64,000 nucleotides of DNA, taken from positions 186,001-250,000 of the forward strand of contig PPXM03000011.1 in the NCBI GenBank assembly GCA_003707065.3, read 5' to 3'. Shown here piece by piece: positions 52,774 to 63,137 of this stretch. The first letter of the stretch is position 1. Each line of letters starts with the position of its first letter. Below the pieces are notes generated by a model. It had not been told where the DNA came from and made no database searches. It saw only the letters and a program-made list of their open reading frames with translations. The position numbers and the translations under genes were made by a program. The DNA comes from Trigonopsis variabilis (Eukaryota; Ascomycota; Trigonopsidomycetes; Trigonopsidales; Trigonopsidaceae).

Positions 52774-54382
52774 ATTGGTTGATTATTGGTGTAGTACAAA
52801 GAGCGTTGGTTGCGTCGTTGGGTCAGAGTTGCGCCCTTGGAAAAAACGCAGTCATAGCACGTGATGCTGACCCTAGACGATACAGAACAAGACCGCTATA
52901 GCATAGCAACGACAGCAGACGAGACGACTTGCTTTTAACGACTTCAGCATATAATTATTCGTTTTCTCTGTTACCCTTATCGTCATAGCTTTGTTTTATG
53001 CCTTAATAGTATAATCTGCTCTAGACATTGAGTTTCGTCACACAGAAGATGCACTGGACCGAGGGCTGAAGTCATCCTGTTGATCGATCTACAAACAGAT
53101 AGGATCACAAAGCCATGTCATTAATACCGTTGTGATATACGTTCAGATATAGATAAATTAATGGACGAGCATTTTTCACTTCTAGCACACTCGTTCTACT
53201 TAGGCTATAAATCTGCTGCTGGAAAGAAGATTGTCTTGAGTACTATTCGCAAAAGGTCGCTTTCAGTAAACAGGCTCTATCTAATGTGTTGCTGGAACAG
53301 TGTTGGGACCAGAAGGTATGCCATAGAGCCTTAGGAAATCATACGATGTTCCCAGAGCTCCACTCTCCAGATGTCGATTCGAGCTAAAATTAGATGGTCG
53401 AGCAGAAACGCGAACTCGAGTAAGAGCCATTCGCGACTGCAGACACACGAAAGAAAGAAGCTGATAGACGCATCAAGATTGATGAGGCGACGAGAAAATA
53501 TTTAGATGATCAAGTAATCGGTGACCCCACAGGTCAGAATCAAAACCACGGTTAAGTCCGGATATCTATTCTGATTGGAACCGGATGTTTCGACATCCGT
53601 GATAGTCCGATACATGAGTTTTGTAGATTATTTGTGGTGCCAATGTTGACGATACCCCTCTCGATCATCGTTGGTGTGGCAGCAGATGCTCTTTCATAGC
53701 CAAATATGGTAAGTGGATAGAAGGTTTCAAATTGATCATATCATCAATTGGTTGACAGGGATGCTCTTCCCTTTTGGGATACATAGATCCAGATACGGGT
53801 CACTGGAACTATGTCATAATTACCACTAGAGAATGCCCTTGGGAGCTTCGATGAGTATGATAATAAGCTTTCAAATATAAGAGAGGTCTGAGATCGTCTT
53901 TGAGGGCTGTAATTGTACTGCCCATGTGAGAAAGAACATTTTATCTTGGCATACTTGACGCGTACGGTTTATGTAACGGTCTGCTTTCCCTATTGGTATC
54001 CCAAAGCCGATGAGTAGATAACAGTAGGTATTCAGGCACGATACGACAAAGTATCATTCACTTGCTATGTTCAACGTAATAGAGCAAAATAAAATGCGGA
54101 GAAAAAATGAAAATAGATCGGGTTTGAGCCATATCAAGGCCAAGGTCATGACCAAAAAGAATATATTAGATAAGCAGGAAGTACTAATTCCCGAAAGGTA
54201 GGGACAAAACCAGTTGCGAAACGAAAAATTTTGAATCTGCGGCTCAACTGGTTCGTTTGACTCCTCCACTCGAGAGGTGAGCAGAGCACCGAGAGGGGCC
54301 AACAAATGATCCTATAAAGGTCTGCGAGGCCAGGCCACCTGTCTTGGTTGTTAACTGCTCGACAGGACAAAGAAGAATCACA
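52774..54382. other. Divergent intergenic RPS24 / Ato channel 1
   Basis: 1.6 kb between divergent start codons. It holds the RPS24 promoter and the regulatory region of the first Ato gene. A 57-aa ORF at 53161-53334 has no recognisable feature. No RNA gene seen. Confidence 0.4.
54291..54318 (+). promoter_or_regulatory. STRE-like element and TATA box of Ato gene 1
   Basis: GAGAGGGG at 54291-54298 contains AGGGG, the stress-response element core bound by Msn2/4-type factors. TATAAA lies at 54313-54318, 65 bp before the ATG. The same octamer plus TATA arrangement occurs before the second Ato gene. Confidence 0.5.
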
Positions 54383-55153
54383 ATGGCGTCAGACAAAGCT
54401 TATAGTCACGAAGAAGAAGATGTCATCTACATTGGAAATACGGCTGTTCCTCGATCAGATATAATGGAAGCCTATGGAGGAACATTGACGACTGGATTAA
54501 CTGGACCTCCAGCTCACAAATTCGGCAATCCTGTCTGTTTGGGATTGGGAGGATTGGCCATGGGCTTTTACATTCTGGGAATGACTTATGTTGGCGCCCG
54601 AGGGATTTCCAACAAAGGCATGATTATTCCTTGTGCATATTTTTACGGAGGTCTGGTTGTATTTTTGGCCGGAATGTGGTCCATGGCAGTTGGAAACACA
54701 TTTGCAATGTCATTTTTAGGGTCTCTTGGTGGATTTTGGGTTTCTTATGCAACAATTTTCACTCCTGCTTTTGGAATCAGTGCATCTTATGCCGGAGAGG
54801 ACGTCATGTTTGACCAAGCCATGGGAATCTTCTTTTTAGCTTGGTTTATCTGGACCATCATCCTCACATGCTTCACCATCAAGTCCACTGTTCCCACTCT
54901 TGGGCTAATGGTCTTGCTTGATGTCACGTTCCTGCTACTGGGAGTCGGCTCTCTTTATGGTAACCTCGAGGGCGGCCAGAAGTGCATCAAAGCTGGAGGC
55001 TACTTTTCGATTTTCACCGCCTTTCTTTCATGGTATCTTTGCTATGCTGGGGTTGCAACTCCCGAAAATACCTTCTTCGCTCCTAAACCCACTCCTCTAC
55101 CTTGGAGTGATACTATCGATCATTCTCTTCACAAACCCCATTGGAAAGAATAG
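54383..55153 (+). CDS. Ato/Gpr1/Fun34/YaaH-family acetate channel 1 (altered NPAPLGL)
   Basis: Plasma-membrane acetate/ammonium channel family protein, single exon, 256 residues; the ATG at 54383 is the one that gives the family's short cytosolic start. The segment YGGTLTTGL precedes six membrane helices. The family signature NPAPLGL reads NPVCLGL (residues 49-55), so the conserved Ala-Pro is Val-Cys. AYFYGGLVVFLAGMWSMAVGNTF and GGFWVSYA match the family, and the C-terminus ends PLPWSDTIDHSLHKPHWKE. It is tandem with a second member 0.95 kb downstream. The signature change may alter substrate entry or selectivity. Confidence 0.9.
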   Translation: MASDKAYSHEEEDVIYIGNTAVPRSDIMEAYGGTLTTGLTGPPAHKFGNPVCLGLGGLAMGFYILGMTYVGARGISNKGMIIPCAYFYGGLVVFLAGMWSMAVGNTFAMSFLGSLGGFWVSYATIFTPAFGISASYAGEDVMFDQAMGIFFLAWFIWTIILTCFTIKSTVPTLGLMVLLDVTFLLLGVGSLYGNLEGGQKCIKAGGYFSIFTAFLSWYLCYAGVATPENTFFAPKPTPLPWSDTIDHSLHKPHWKE

Positions 55154-55314
55154 TGGATGTATCGATATAATACGCTGTTTGACTGCTTATAAAATTAACG
55201 TTAATTGTATATCTATTAGGATTCAATTGTAGTTCTTGTACTACTTTAGGGTGACGCGTTGTAGATAGAAAAAAGCCTGGTCGAGACGAATGACGATCTC
55301 CGCTATCGGCAGTG

Positions 55315-55432
55315 GAGAAAGACGCACCTAGTAGAGGCTGTGGACAGAAAGGAGACGCATCCAGTAACGCCTGTGAACAGACCGCTAAGGCTGAGCGATC
55401 AGAGAGGAGATTCGTCCGGTAACGCCATTGTG
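55315..55432 (+). repeat. Three degenerate direct repeats
   Basis: Units of about 27-33 bp near 55315-55347, 55351-55380 and 55407-55432 share a pattern of GGAGACGC-like start, CC-AGTAACGCC centre and GTGxACAG-like end. The middle and last copies share GGAGA, TCC and GTAACGCC. They may be a tandem binding-site array for the downstream Ato gene. Similarity is imperfect and judged by eye. Confidence 0.4.
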
Positions 55433-56008
55433 TCCCTCACTCACGATTCTTGCCCAGGAATCATCCGCTGTTGCTCCATATTTCTGACACCGTATCGTCG
55501 TCTTTTTGCGAAGCCACTGGTCTCACCCGCATCTGCCTACGTAGATCTCGTCTTCGCGTTGAGGTGTGATGATTATCATTAGCCTCGCCACTCTTCCATA
55601 TTCGGGCGGATACGCAACTGTTGAGCTGTACGCCGTGCATCACCATGCGGATGGGAAATCCAACTGATCTGGCCATGGATGTCCAAACCACAGGACAGCT
55701 ATGACATCACGAATTGTGCTCTATTAACTTGATTCTAAGCCTTTTAGCTTGTATTCCTTGTTTGATGGTCCTCTTTGCCTCATTTGGAGTTATGCTGCAT
55801 TTTAGGAGGGGAAAACCAGACAGCGACAAAGCCCTTAAGAAAAGTGACTGTATATGGACTTGCCGGCACCAGAGCCAAAGCTAAATGTCATTCCCCGCAA
55901 TGTGATCAAGTGGAGAACAATCGTCGAAAGCACGTGCGGCTGAGACATTCCCAAGGCAGAAGGGAAAAAGACCAAAGGATCATAGTGTAGCAAGCCGCCC
56001 TTGCAAAG

Positions 56009-56046
56009 GAGAGGGGAAGGTAGATAGACCCACTAGGGCATATAAA
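56009..56046 (+). promoter_or_regulatory. STRE-like element and TATA box of Ato gene 2
   Basis: GAGAGGGG (56009-56016) with the AGGGG stress-element core and TATAAA (56041-56046), 52 bp before the ATG. The octamer is identical to the one before the first Ato gene, suggesting shared control. Confidence 0.5.
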
Positions 56047-56098
56047 GTGGCAGGAGCGAAGGCTCTGAGCACTCAATTATTGACGCAAGATAGCCAAG

Positions 56099-56950
56099 AT
56101 GGAAGATATCGAAGGACGAGCATTATCTCCTGAAATGAGCAAATCAAGCTCAGACTACATCATGATTGGTAAAACACCAGTACCTAAAGATGAAATCCTA
56201 CGGGCCTATGGTGGTACCCTTACTACGGGTTTAATGCCCAAACCCTCGCGGAAGTTTGCCAATCCTGCCCCACTAGGATTGTCCGGATTTGCGTTGACCA
56301 CTTTTGTGCTGAGCATCCAGAATAGTGGGGCACGCAACATTGAGAACATGAATGTGGTAATTGGATTGACTTATTTCTATGGTGGGATCATTCAGCTTAT
56401 TAGCGCCATGTGGGAAATGGCAGTCGAAAACACATTTGGTGCTTTAGCTCTTGGAAGTTTTGGTGCATTCTGGATCAGTCTCGGAGCCATTGAGACAAGT
56501 GCATTTGGTATCGCGTCACTGTACGGAGAGGATGGTATACATGAAATGAAACAAGCACTAGGTCTATACTTGACTGGCTGGTTTATTTTCTGCGGAATGT
56601 GTGCTTTACTCACCGTTCGTTCGACCGTCTTCTTCTTTTCTACCTTTTATATCATTCACGTCGTCTTTTTACTGCTTGCATTGGCCAACTTCTTTTACGA
56701 CAAGAGCTATGGAGCCCGAATAGAGAAGGCTGCCGGTGTCCTTGGTTTAATCGGTGCCTTTTTAGCTTGGTATAATGCATACGCCGGTCTGGCCACCAAG
56801 GAGAACACAATCTACATTCCTCAAGGTATTCCCATGCCCTGGAATCAAAGCTACAAGCTTGCGCGAAGCAACAGAAAGAGAGCCAATTCTACGGCCACTG
56901 CTCCTGCCGTGCCGGCTTCAGATATCACCGAGACATCGCCAAGTCCCTAA
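56099..56950 (+). CDS. Ato/Gpr1/Fun34/YaaH-family acetate channel 2
   Basis: Second member of the acetate-channel family, single exon, 283 residues. The cytosolic N-terminus includes YIMIGKTPVPKDEILRAYGG, and the canonical NPAPLGL signature is at 55-61. Six helices follow, including YFYGGIIQLISAMWEMAVENTFGA and FGAFWISLGAIETSAFGI. The C-terminal tail is Ser/Ala/Pro-rich. It is tandem in the same orientation as channel 1, so the pair probably arose by local duplication; this copy keeps the ancestral motif. An aldehyde dehydrogenase lies next to it in convergent orientation. Confidence 0.93.
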   Translation: MEDIEGRALSPEMSKSSSDYIMIGKTPVPKDEILRAYGGTLTTGLMPKPSRKFANPAPLGLSGFALTTFVLSIQNSGARNIENMNVVIGLTYFYGGIIQLISAMWEMAVENTFGALALGSFGAFWISLGAIETSAFGIASLYGEDGIHEMKQALGLYLTGWFIFCGMCALLTVRSTVFFFSTFYIIHVVFLLLALANFFYDKSYGARIEKAAGVLGLIGAFLAWYNAYAGLATKENTIYIPQGIPMPWNQSYKLARSNRKRANSTATAPAVPASDITETSPSP

Positions 56951-57172
56951 GTTCCTGCTTTTTTGGGGGAACTTTCTTTATTGTGGTTATAAAAACGTCC
57001 AAATTTGTGTGTACGGTTACTCAAGAAATATGTTAATTCTTTGCATCTACGAATCATCTTAGCTTCTCCTAGCCAAATGTAAACACACCACATATCTTAT
57101 AACTACCTCCATCTCTGCACAACACCACCACTACACCACTAGAGCTTTTTCAAACCCAGATACATTACACGT

Positions 57173-58702
57173 TCAAGCCATTTTAGTCCCAAGGTTGACG
57201 TGCACCGCCTTTGTCTGAGTGTACGCATCCAACGCATAAGCACCAAGCTCCCGTCCAATACCCGACGACTTGTATCCTCCAAAGGGGATACCGAAATGAG
57301 AATCCTGAGTAGAGTTGAGCCATACCATTCCCGATTGAATCTTTCGCGCCATAATGTGTCCTCGTTGGAGGTCACGAGTGAAAACAGCAGCGGCCAGTCC
57401 GTAATGACTGCTGTTTGCAAGCTTGATGACTTCGGCTTGAGTCGAAAACTTGGCAATCGAGGCAACTGGCCCAAAGATCTCTTCACGGATGATAGTCATA
57501 TCTGGTTCGACGTCAGCAAAGATGGTGGGCTGAATGAAATATCCATCGCCATTGACAGCTGCACCTCCAGTCAATAGCCTTGCACCTTCCTTTTTGCCAA
57601 TGTCAATGTAATTGAGAACCCGCTCATACTGAGCCTTGCTGACCTGGGGTCCTTGAGTTGTAGTCTCTCCGAATGGACTACCGACTTTGACTGTATTATT
57701 ATACTTGACAAAAGCGTCGATGAATTTGTCGTATATGGTGACTTGGACATAAATTCTAGACGTCGAAGTACAGACTTGGCCTTGGTTTCCCATGACTCCC
57801 ATATGAGTCCAAGCCACCGCTTCATCGAGGTCGCAATCGTCAAAAACGATACTAGGAGATTTTCCACCGCACTCGAGAGTGATATTTTTAAGATTCGTAG
57901 CTGCACACTTCATGATGAGCTTGCCTGTTGCAGTTGATCCAGTAAAGGCGATCTTATCGACGTCCAAGTGTTCGGCCAGAGGTTGCCCAGCATTCTTGCC
58001 GTATCCTGAGATGATATTGATTACACCTTTGGGAAACCCGGCTTCTTTGACCAACACTGCAAAGTACAGAGCAGACAAGGGTGTTTGTTCAGCCGATTTA
58101 AGAACGACGGTATTACCACAGGCGATGGCAGGAGCGATTTTCCAGATCATCATCATAAATGGATAATTCCAAGGAATAATCTGTCCACAGACTCCTAGAG
58201 GTTCCTGCAATGTATAGCATAACTTAGCGGGTTCGGTCTCAATCGTCTTGCCGACAATTTTATCAGCAAAACCGGCGTAGTAGCGGAGGACATTGATGGA
58301 CTCGTCAAGGTCAATCGACAACGCATCAGCATATGTCTTTCCATTGTCCAATGCATCAATTGAAGCCAACAGCTCTTTATCTCGCTCAACCAAGTCGGCC
58401 AACTTGAACAGCAGTCTGCCTCGGGCAACAGCTGCCAACTCTGACCATTCACCTTCAAATGCGGTTCTAGCAGCCTTGACAGCTTTATCAACGTCAGCAG
58501 GTCCAGCTCCCAATACAACTGCAATTTCTGTTTCGGTTCTAAACGTCAGCTGGTGAAGCTTTGATACTTACGAAGGATCCACTACCGGGATCTTGTCATC
58601 GCTGATGGGCTTGACAAACTCGTTGTCTATAAAAAGTCCCAGTGATTGTTCATAAGATAATCCATTGGGTAAATTGACTGTGGTGAATAAAGATGAGGCC
58701 AT
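57173..58702 (-). CDS. NAD(P)-dependent aldehyde dehydrogenase
   Basis: Aldehyde dehydrogenase of the class 1/2 superfamily, oxidising acetaldehyde or related aldehydes to acids. Exons 58702-58572 and 58538-57173 (33-bp intron, the shortest found here) give 498 residues. Motifs in order: the Rossmann segment PWNYPF, FTGSTATGK, catalytic Glu at about 266 in LECGGKSP, catalytic Cys at about 300 in QGQVCTSTSR, EEIFGPV, and GGYKSSGIGRELG near the end. There is no obvious mitochondrial presequence after the ATG at 58702 (MASSLFTTVNL), so it is probably cytosolic. It lies next to two acetate channels, which fits acetaldehyde/acetate metabolism by inference. Confidence 0.93.
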
Positions 58703-59076
58703 TCTTGATATTGCTCGAGTCCGTTGCGGTTGGTGGAGTACCCGGAGGGAGGGAATTGAGACCCTTTTAAGCTGACCCCAGACGGTCATTAGTGACGGAC
58801 GGATGCCGCGCTTATCGAGCAAGGTTGGGATGAAACTGGTTCTTACAGCCGCCCACCGTTACAAAATGACACTTTCCCTCTTTTGATAAGGAAGATTTTA
58901 TCGTAATCTAAATTGAACAGAGATAACAACATGTAAGCTAGAAGATATGCAGTATGATATCGTCAATTCTCTCCAAGAGATATAAAAAAGATGACTTGAC
59001 CGTGCCTCTACTGTCCCTGCCGGGAGAAATATAAACATAGACAAGATGATGGTCGTGTTGGGCTGTGGCTTTCTCT
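58703..59076. other. Intergenic ALDH promoter / glutaminyl cyclase 3' end
   Basis: 374 bp between two minus-strand genes. Promoter of the aldehyde dehydrogenase; no other feature seen. Confidence 0.4.
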
Positions 59077-60246
59077 CTACAGTTCATCATGTGATAAGGA
59101 GGGATGGAGGAGACCCAGGTAATCCAGGACAACGGTCGTCGAAAGTAAAGCCCAAGTATGGATAGCATCGTTGTCCAAAGCATCGGCGTTGTCGTCCAGG
59201 GTATGCCAACCCGAAGGAAAGGGAAGTGGAATAATATGCAAGATTGGTACTCCCTTGTCAAGAAAGGGAATATGGTCATCTTGAATAGTCCCCAAGCCAG
59301 GAATGGTTGTTCCTTCCACGTCGACAAAGATGGTATTTTTCTTATGGCTCACGAGGTCCTTCTTCACCAGGAAACTGAACCACTTGGTGAACATCCTGTA
59401 GCCATGATGACTCGACTCAAAAAAATTGTAAATAGGCGCCATAGGCCCACCAAGAAGATCAAACAAGATCAAGAGATCGATTTGCTCTAGCTCGTCGGTC
59501 TGTTGCCATTTTTTGGCGAGATGCTTGGATCCATATATAGAATCTTGCTCATTCCATCGTACAAACGCTTCTTCGCCGTCGAAAAATATAAAATCAACTC
59601 CGAGCTTCGCTCCATCGTCTTTTGCCCATGACCGTTCCATATCCTTGTTTATAACTTCAGCGATATATAGCAACAGCGCACATGGAAATCCACTGTCGGT
59701 CGCACCTATAAACCCTTCTGGCTCTAGTTTCGAGTCATAATGAGCAGAAAGCACCAACCTATCATACGTTAGTCCGATGAAACTTTAACACCATAGCTAC
59801 CTTCTTAATTCTTGACCGTCTCGCAACTTTGGTGACCGACGAAAGACTAAGTTTGTAAACTCTTTGGTCTCCCTCGTTCCATCTTTCGCAGGTACTTTCT
59901 GCTCAAAGCGGTCTTCCAAGACCTCCCATTGGGATTCGTACCCGTCTTCCTTTAATTGATCATTCAACGATGCGAAAAAATCCAGAAAATGCTTCTGGAC
60001 CTTCCTAGAGCCAGTACTACCTGGCACCCTAGGAATCAAAATCGGCTCTAGAAGACTTCCCTTCCTCTTATCTAGCCTCTCTTCAATCGGAAAATTATCC
60101 TCTATCTTTTTTATCGCCTGCTCATAGAAGTCATTATCTCCTCCTACTCGAACTTGCTCCTGTCCGGCTTCATAACCAGAGCACCCACAAAGCCAAGCCA
60201 CCAGCAGAGTCCACCACAGTATATATTTGAAACTTCCTCTATTCAT
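59077..60246 (-). CDS. Secreted glutaminyl-peptide cyclotransferase-like protein (M28 fold)
   Basis: Zinc-dependent glutaminyl cyclase-like enzyme of the M28 peptidase fold, expected to form N-terminal pyroglutamate in the secretory pathway. Exons 60246-59801 and 59758-59077 (42-bp intron) give 375 residues. A signal peptide or anchor covers about 1-22. After the splice come LVLSAHYDSK, GATDSGFPCALLL (zinc Asp), FDGEEAF (catalytic Glu pair), QDDHIPFLDKGVPILHII, and GWHTLDDNAD (zinc His). The order and spacing match QPCT. The splice restores AHYDSK in phase. The C-terminus ends HDEL, an ER retention signal, so it may act in the ER. Confidence 0.9.
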
Positions 60247-60488
60247 TATCTCAGCAACGTCGAATGGTTTCTAGTGTCTTTCAGTGTTCCTTCAATCACC
60301 TAACTAGCATGTCTGCAGTCTATCTGTGTCGAGAGCGTATGGGTTCTTGGCAACGGCCACTGGATCTACGTGACGAGCCTACACCTCGGGAGCTTCTTAA
60401 TACCATATCATCATGCTTTGTCTAAACCCCAATGCACCCCTGCGAAAACTCTTTCCATCTCTTCCAGTCCCTATCCTTTTTCCTTGCT

Positions 60489-62840
60489 CTAGATGCTGCT
60501 CTTCAGCTTCGGCTTGGATATAGTAACAAACAAGTCAGTTGTCCGATGACGAGCTTCATCAATTGTCATCACCTGTCGAGTTGAAAGAGCGGAACCCAAC
60601 TCGCGAGCTCGACGAAAGACGCGGTTAACCACTCGAGGACTGTCCCGCCGACTTTTGCCTTCCCGCCTGGACAATGCAAGCCGTACGACGTAGTTTAGCA
60701 GCCTAGGGCTCTCATCCTCTGCTGGATTCACCATATTTTTGGCGAGACGCTGAACTGCAGACCATTGTTTGTGATTCGGTTGCCATTCAGGAGTGAGAGC
60801 CATGAGATTGTCAGACCGGCCAGTCTTGGACATTCGGGTAACGATGATGCCTTCTTGCTCAAATCGCTTCCAAGCATTTCTGAGCACCTCTCGCGACATC
60901 GACTCTTCATAGCTGACATCCCCTTGAGTGATCAATGTGCGCGCAAAGATCTGAGTCTGAGCCTCGAACTCCGTGACCGATGTCCAGACTGTCTTATTCC
61001 GGTCTCGCTCCAGAATGGGCTCTTCTTGTTCAGTGGCCAACAGAGAAAATAGGGCCGATCCAGCTAACCAGAACCCATCGATAAATGGCCAGATCAAAAA
61101 GCAGTAGAAATCAAATTGTTCCCGGCCGGCCAAAACTTCGTGTTCCGACAGCTCGACGGTTTGTTCCTTCGTGTCCACGTCAATCACATGCAATTCTGAT
61201 AAATGTAAAACGGTCGCTTTAAGATTATTCTGAATGCTATCAACTCGGTAGACAAACTCGTCAGCAAAAGTAGACGAGAGAAACCGGGCTTGTTCCATCA
61301 AAAACTGTAAACCGACGTGTTGTCTAGATCTCCCATTGCGCTTGATTTTGGCGTACATCGCAGCAGAGACAATAGCTTCAGCCACAAACAAATGAATGAC
61401 CATATTTCGATAGAAGCTGAGCTGGAAGCGGTCTGCTGCTTTATAAGTAGGCTCAAACACACCTTGATTTACGACCTCAACTAAGGGACCCAAAACTTGG
61501 AGCGCGCGATCGATCATTTGTTCGACACTCATAAATCCAAAATCAGCAACATGGCCTCCATTTTCGTGGATTCGATCGATCAGCCATTCGAGCTTCTTAA
61601 TTAGCTCACTTCTTCCAATGGCAGGGCCGCGCAAAGTCAACAAAATCGTACCAATCAGAGCAGTCGGCATGACCACGGAGGCATCATTAATATCACTCAA
61701 AACTTTGTATCCAATCGCTCTTAATAGTTTAGTTCTATTTCCATCACTAAGTTTGATGATATTATCAGGCCCAGGTAATGCCACATCCATTCGCTGCAGC
61801 TGATCGACGATGAAAGATTTGAGGGACCACGCGTCATGAAACCGCACTTCCACCCTTCCCATTCGCAACGATAGAATGGAAGATGAATTCAAGAAATCCC
61901 ATAAATTTTCTTTCTTCTTTTCTTTTCCTAATAATTCTTTCATATAAGTCCCTCCCTCAATCACCTTGTCATATTGGGTGGAGACAGCTACTATAAGACA
62001 ATCCTTTGCTCGTCCAGAGAGGATAGACTCGAGAATAAATTTCAAAATCCCGAATTTGGGCGGTAATAATTTTCCAGTTCGCGAGCGTGTCCCTTCAACA
62101 AAACATTCAAAGTTATATCCTCCGGCAAGCAGAGTATCGATATAGGCTTGAATGAGACTACCATATAGAGCATCATTACCAAATGATCGACGAATCCACA
62201 TAGCACCGATCTCATGCAATACTGGCCCCACTACTGCAAAATTTAAATTCTCCCCAGCCACAACTGCCGGCAAGGAGATCCCAAATCTCAAACAAATCCA
62301 TTGGATAGCCACATAATCAATGTGACTGCGATGAGAAGGCAAGAAAATTAATGACTGCTGATTCTGAGCAGCCAATTCCGCTGTTTTCCGTAACCTCTCA
62401 ACTTCTCGGTGACTGACATGTACGCCCTGGTCATAGGTGCGGGCCAGTAACTGGGTCGTCAAGTAGTTCATCACCCGTAATGCCATTTTGTATCGAAATC
62501 TGACAATCACATTGTCCGCTTCCCCATCAACTGTCTCTAATAGCCATTTCTTAACCTCCCGTCGTCGCTCTTCCTTCTTGGCTCCGGTCAGCCAGCTTTC
62601 CTTATTCACTTCTCGTTCAGCCAATTCTTCTATCGTTTTCTGCAGTACTGGCGATGCCTTGACTTTCTCTTTGAGATTATCGGCCAACTCGGGATAGAAC
62701 AATTGCTGCCCTATATAGTTATCGTATCCTCGCCATGACGACCCATAAATAAATTTAAACGCTTGCTGAAGAGCCGAGATAGGTGCCTCTCGGAATCGGT
62801 ATAAACCCAGTGCTAAATCTTTTGTTGGGTGTTCGTTCAT
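60489..62840 (-). CDS. PlsB/GNPAT-type glycerol-3-phosphate or DHAP acyltransferase
   Basis: Acyltransferase of the PlsB/GNPAT superfamily, making lysophosphatidate or acyl-DHAP for glycerolipids. It is a single exon of 783 residues. Block I is PSHRSHIDYVAIQW with H170-x4-D175. Block II is AMWIRRSFG, block III FVEGTRSRTGK, and block IV near VVMPTALIG. A long C-terminal region follows, as in PlsB and GNPAT. The C-terminus is SSI, so the usual peroxisomal PTS1 (SKL) is absent. Yeast uses the unrelated-length Sct1/Gpt2 type, so this is the second, animal/bacteria-like type. It is divergent from the gene at 63138. Confidence 0.9.
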   Translation of the reverse strand: MNEHPTKDLALGLYRFREAPISALQQAFKFIYGSSWRGYDNYIGQQLFYPELADNLKEKVKASPVLQKTIEELAEREVNKESWLTGAKKEERRREVKKWLLETVDGEADNVIVRFRYKMALRVMNYLTTQLLARTYDQGVHVSHREVERLRKTAELAAQNQQSLIFLPSHRSHIDYVAIQWICLRFGISLPAVVAGENLNFAVVGPVLHEIGAMWIRRSFGNDALYGSLIQAYIDTLLAGGYNFECFVEGTRSRTGKLLPPKFGILKFILESILSGRAKDCLIVAVSTQYDKVIEGGTYMKELLGKEKKKENLWDFLNSSSILSLRMGRVEVRFHDAWSLKSFIVDQLQRMDVALPGPDNIIKLSDGNRTKLLRAIGYKVLSDINDASVVMPTALIGTILLTLRGPAIGRSELIKKLEWLIDRIHENGGHVADFGFMSVEQMIDRALQVLGPLVEVVNQGVFEPTYKAADRFQLSFYRNMVIHLFVAEAIVSAAMYAKIKRNGRSRQHVGLQFLMEQARFLSSTFADEFVYRVDSIQNNLKATVLHLSELHVIDVDTKEQTVELSEHEVLAGREQFDFYCFLIWPFIDGFWLAGSALFSLLATEQEEPILERDRNKTVWTSVTEFEAQTQIFARTLITQGDVSYEESMSREVLRNAWKRFEQEGIIVTRMSKTGRSDNLMALTPEWQPNHKQWSAVQRLAKNMVNPAEDESPRLLNYVVRLALSRREGKSRRDSPRVVNRVFRRARELGSALSTRQVMTIDEARHRTTDLFVTISKPKLKSSI

Positions 62841-63137
62841 TGGGGATGTCTAGTCCGATGTTAGCTGGGGTTGGCTAGTTCCTTCCCCACATCTTTGGAC
62901 GACCGGGTGTATCGATCACCCAAAGAATCAGTATGCACTGGCCGTTTTCACATTTATGCCATCTGGCTCTGCTTCTCTCCCAACTGGCAGGTCGCCATGC
63001 ACAAGCTTGTTTCACACTTGTGCCTATTTTTCGAATCTTTCCTCCCAACGACCATCCAACCGCGATCAGAAAATTGTTATTAAGCTCAGTCCTCTCGGGC
63101 CCTTCCTATTTGGATCAGTTTCCTATTCGTCCTGCTA

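Larger units (their letters stand above)
55154..56098. other. Intergenic between the two Ato genes
   Basis: 945 bp with the promoter of the second Ato gene. It contains three degenerate direct repeats near 55315-55432 and a TATA/STRE pair close to the ATG. No gene supported. Confidence 0.4.

Noticed and set aside
53161-53334. 57-aa plus-strand ORF
   Set aside because: Composition looks random and no motif or helix stands out.
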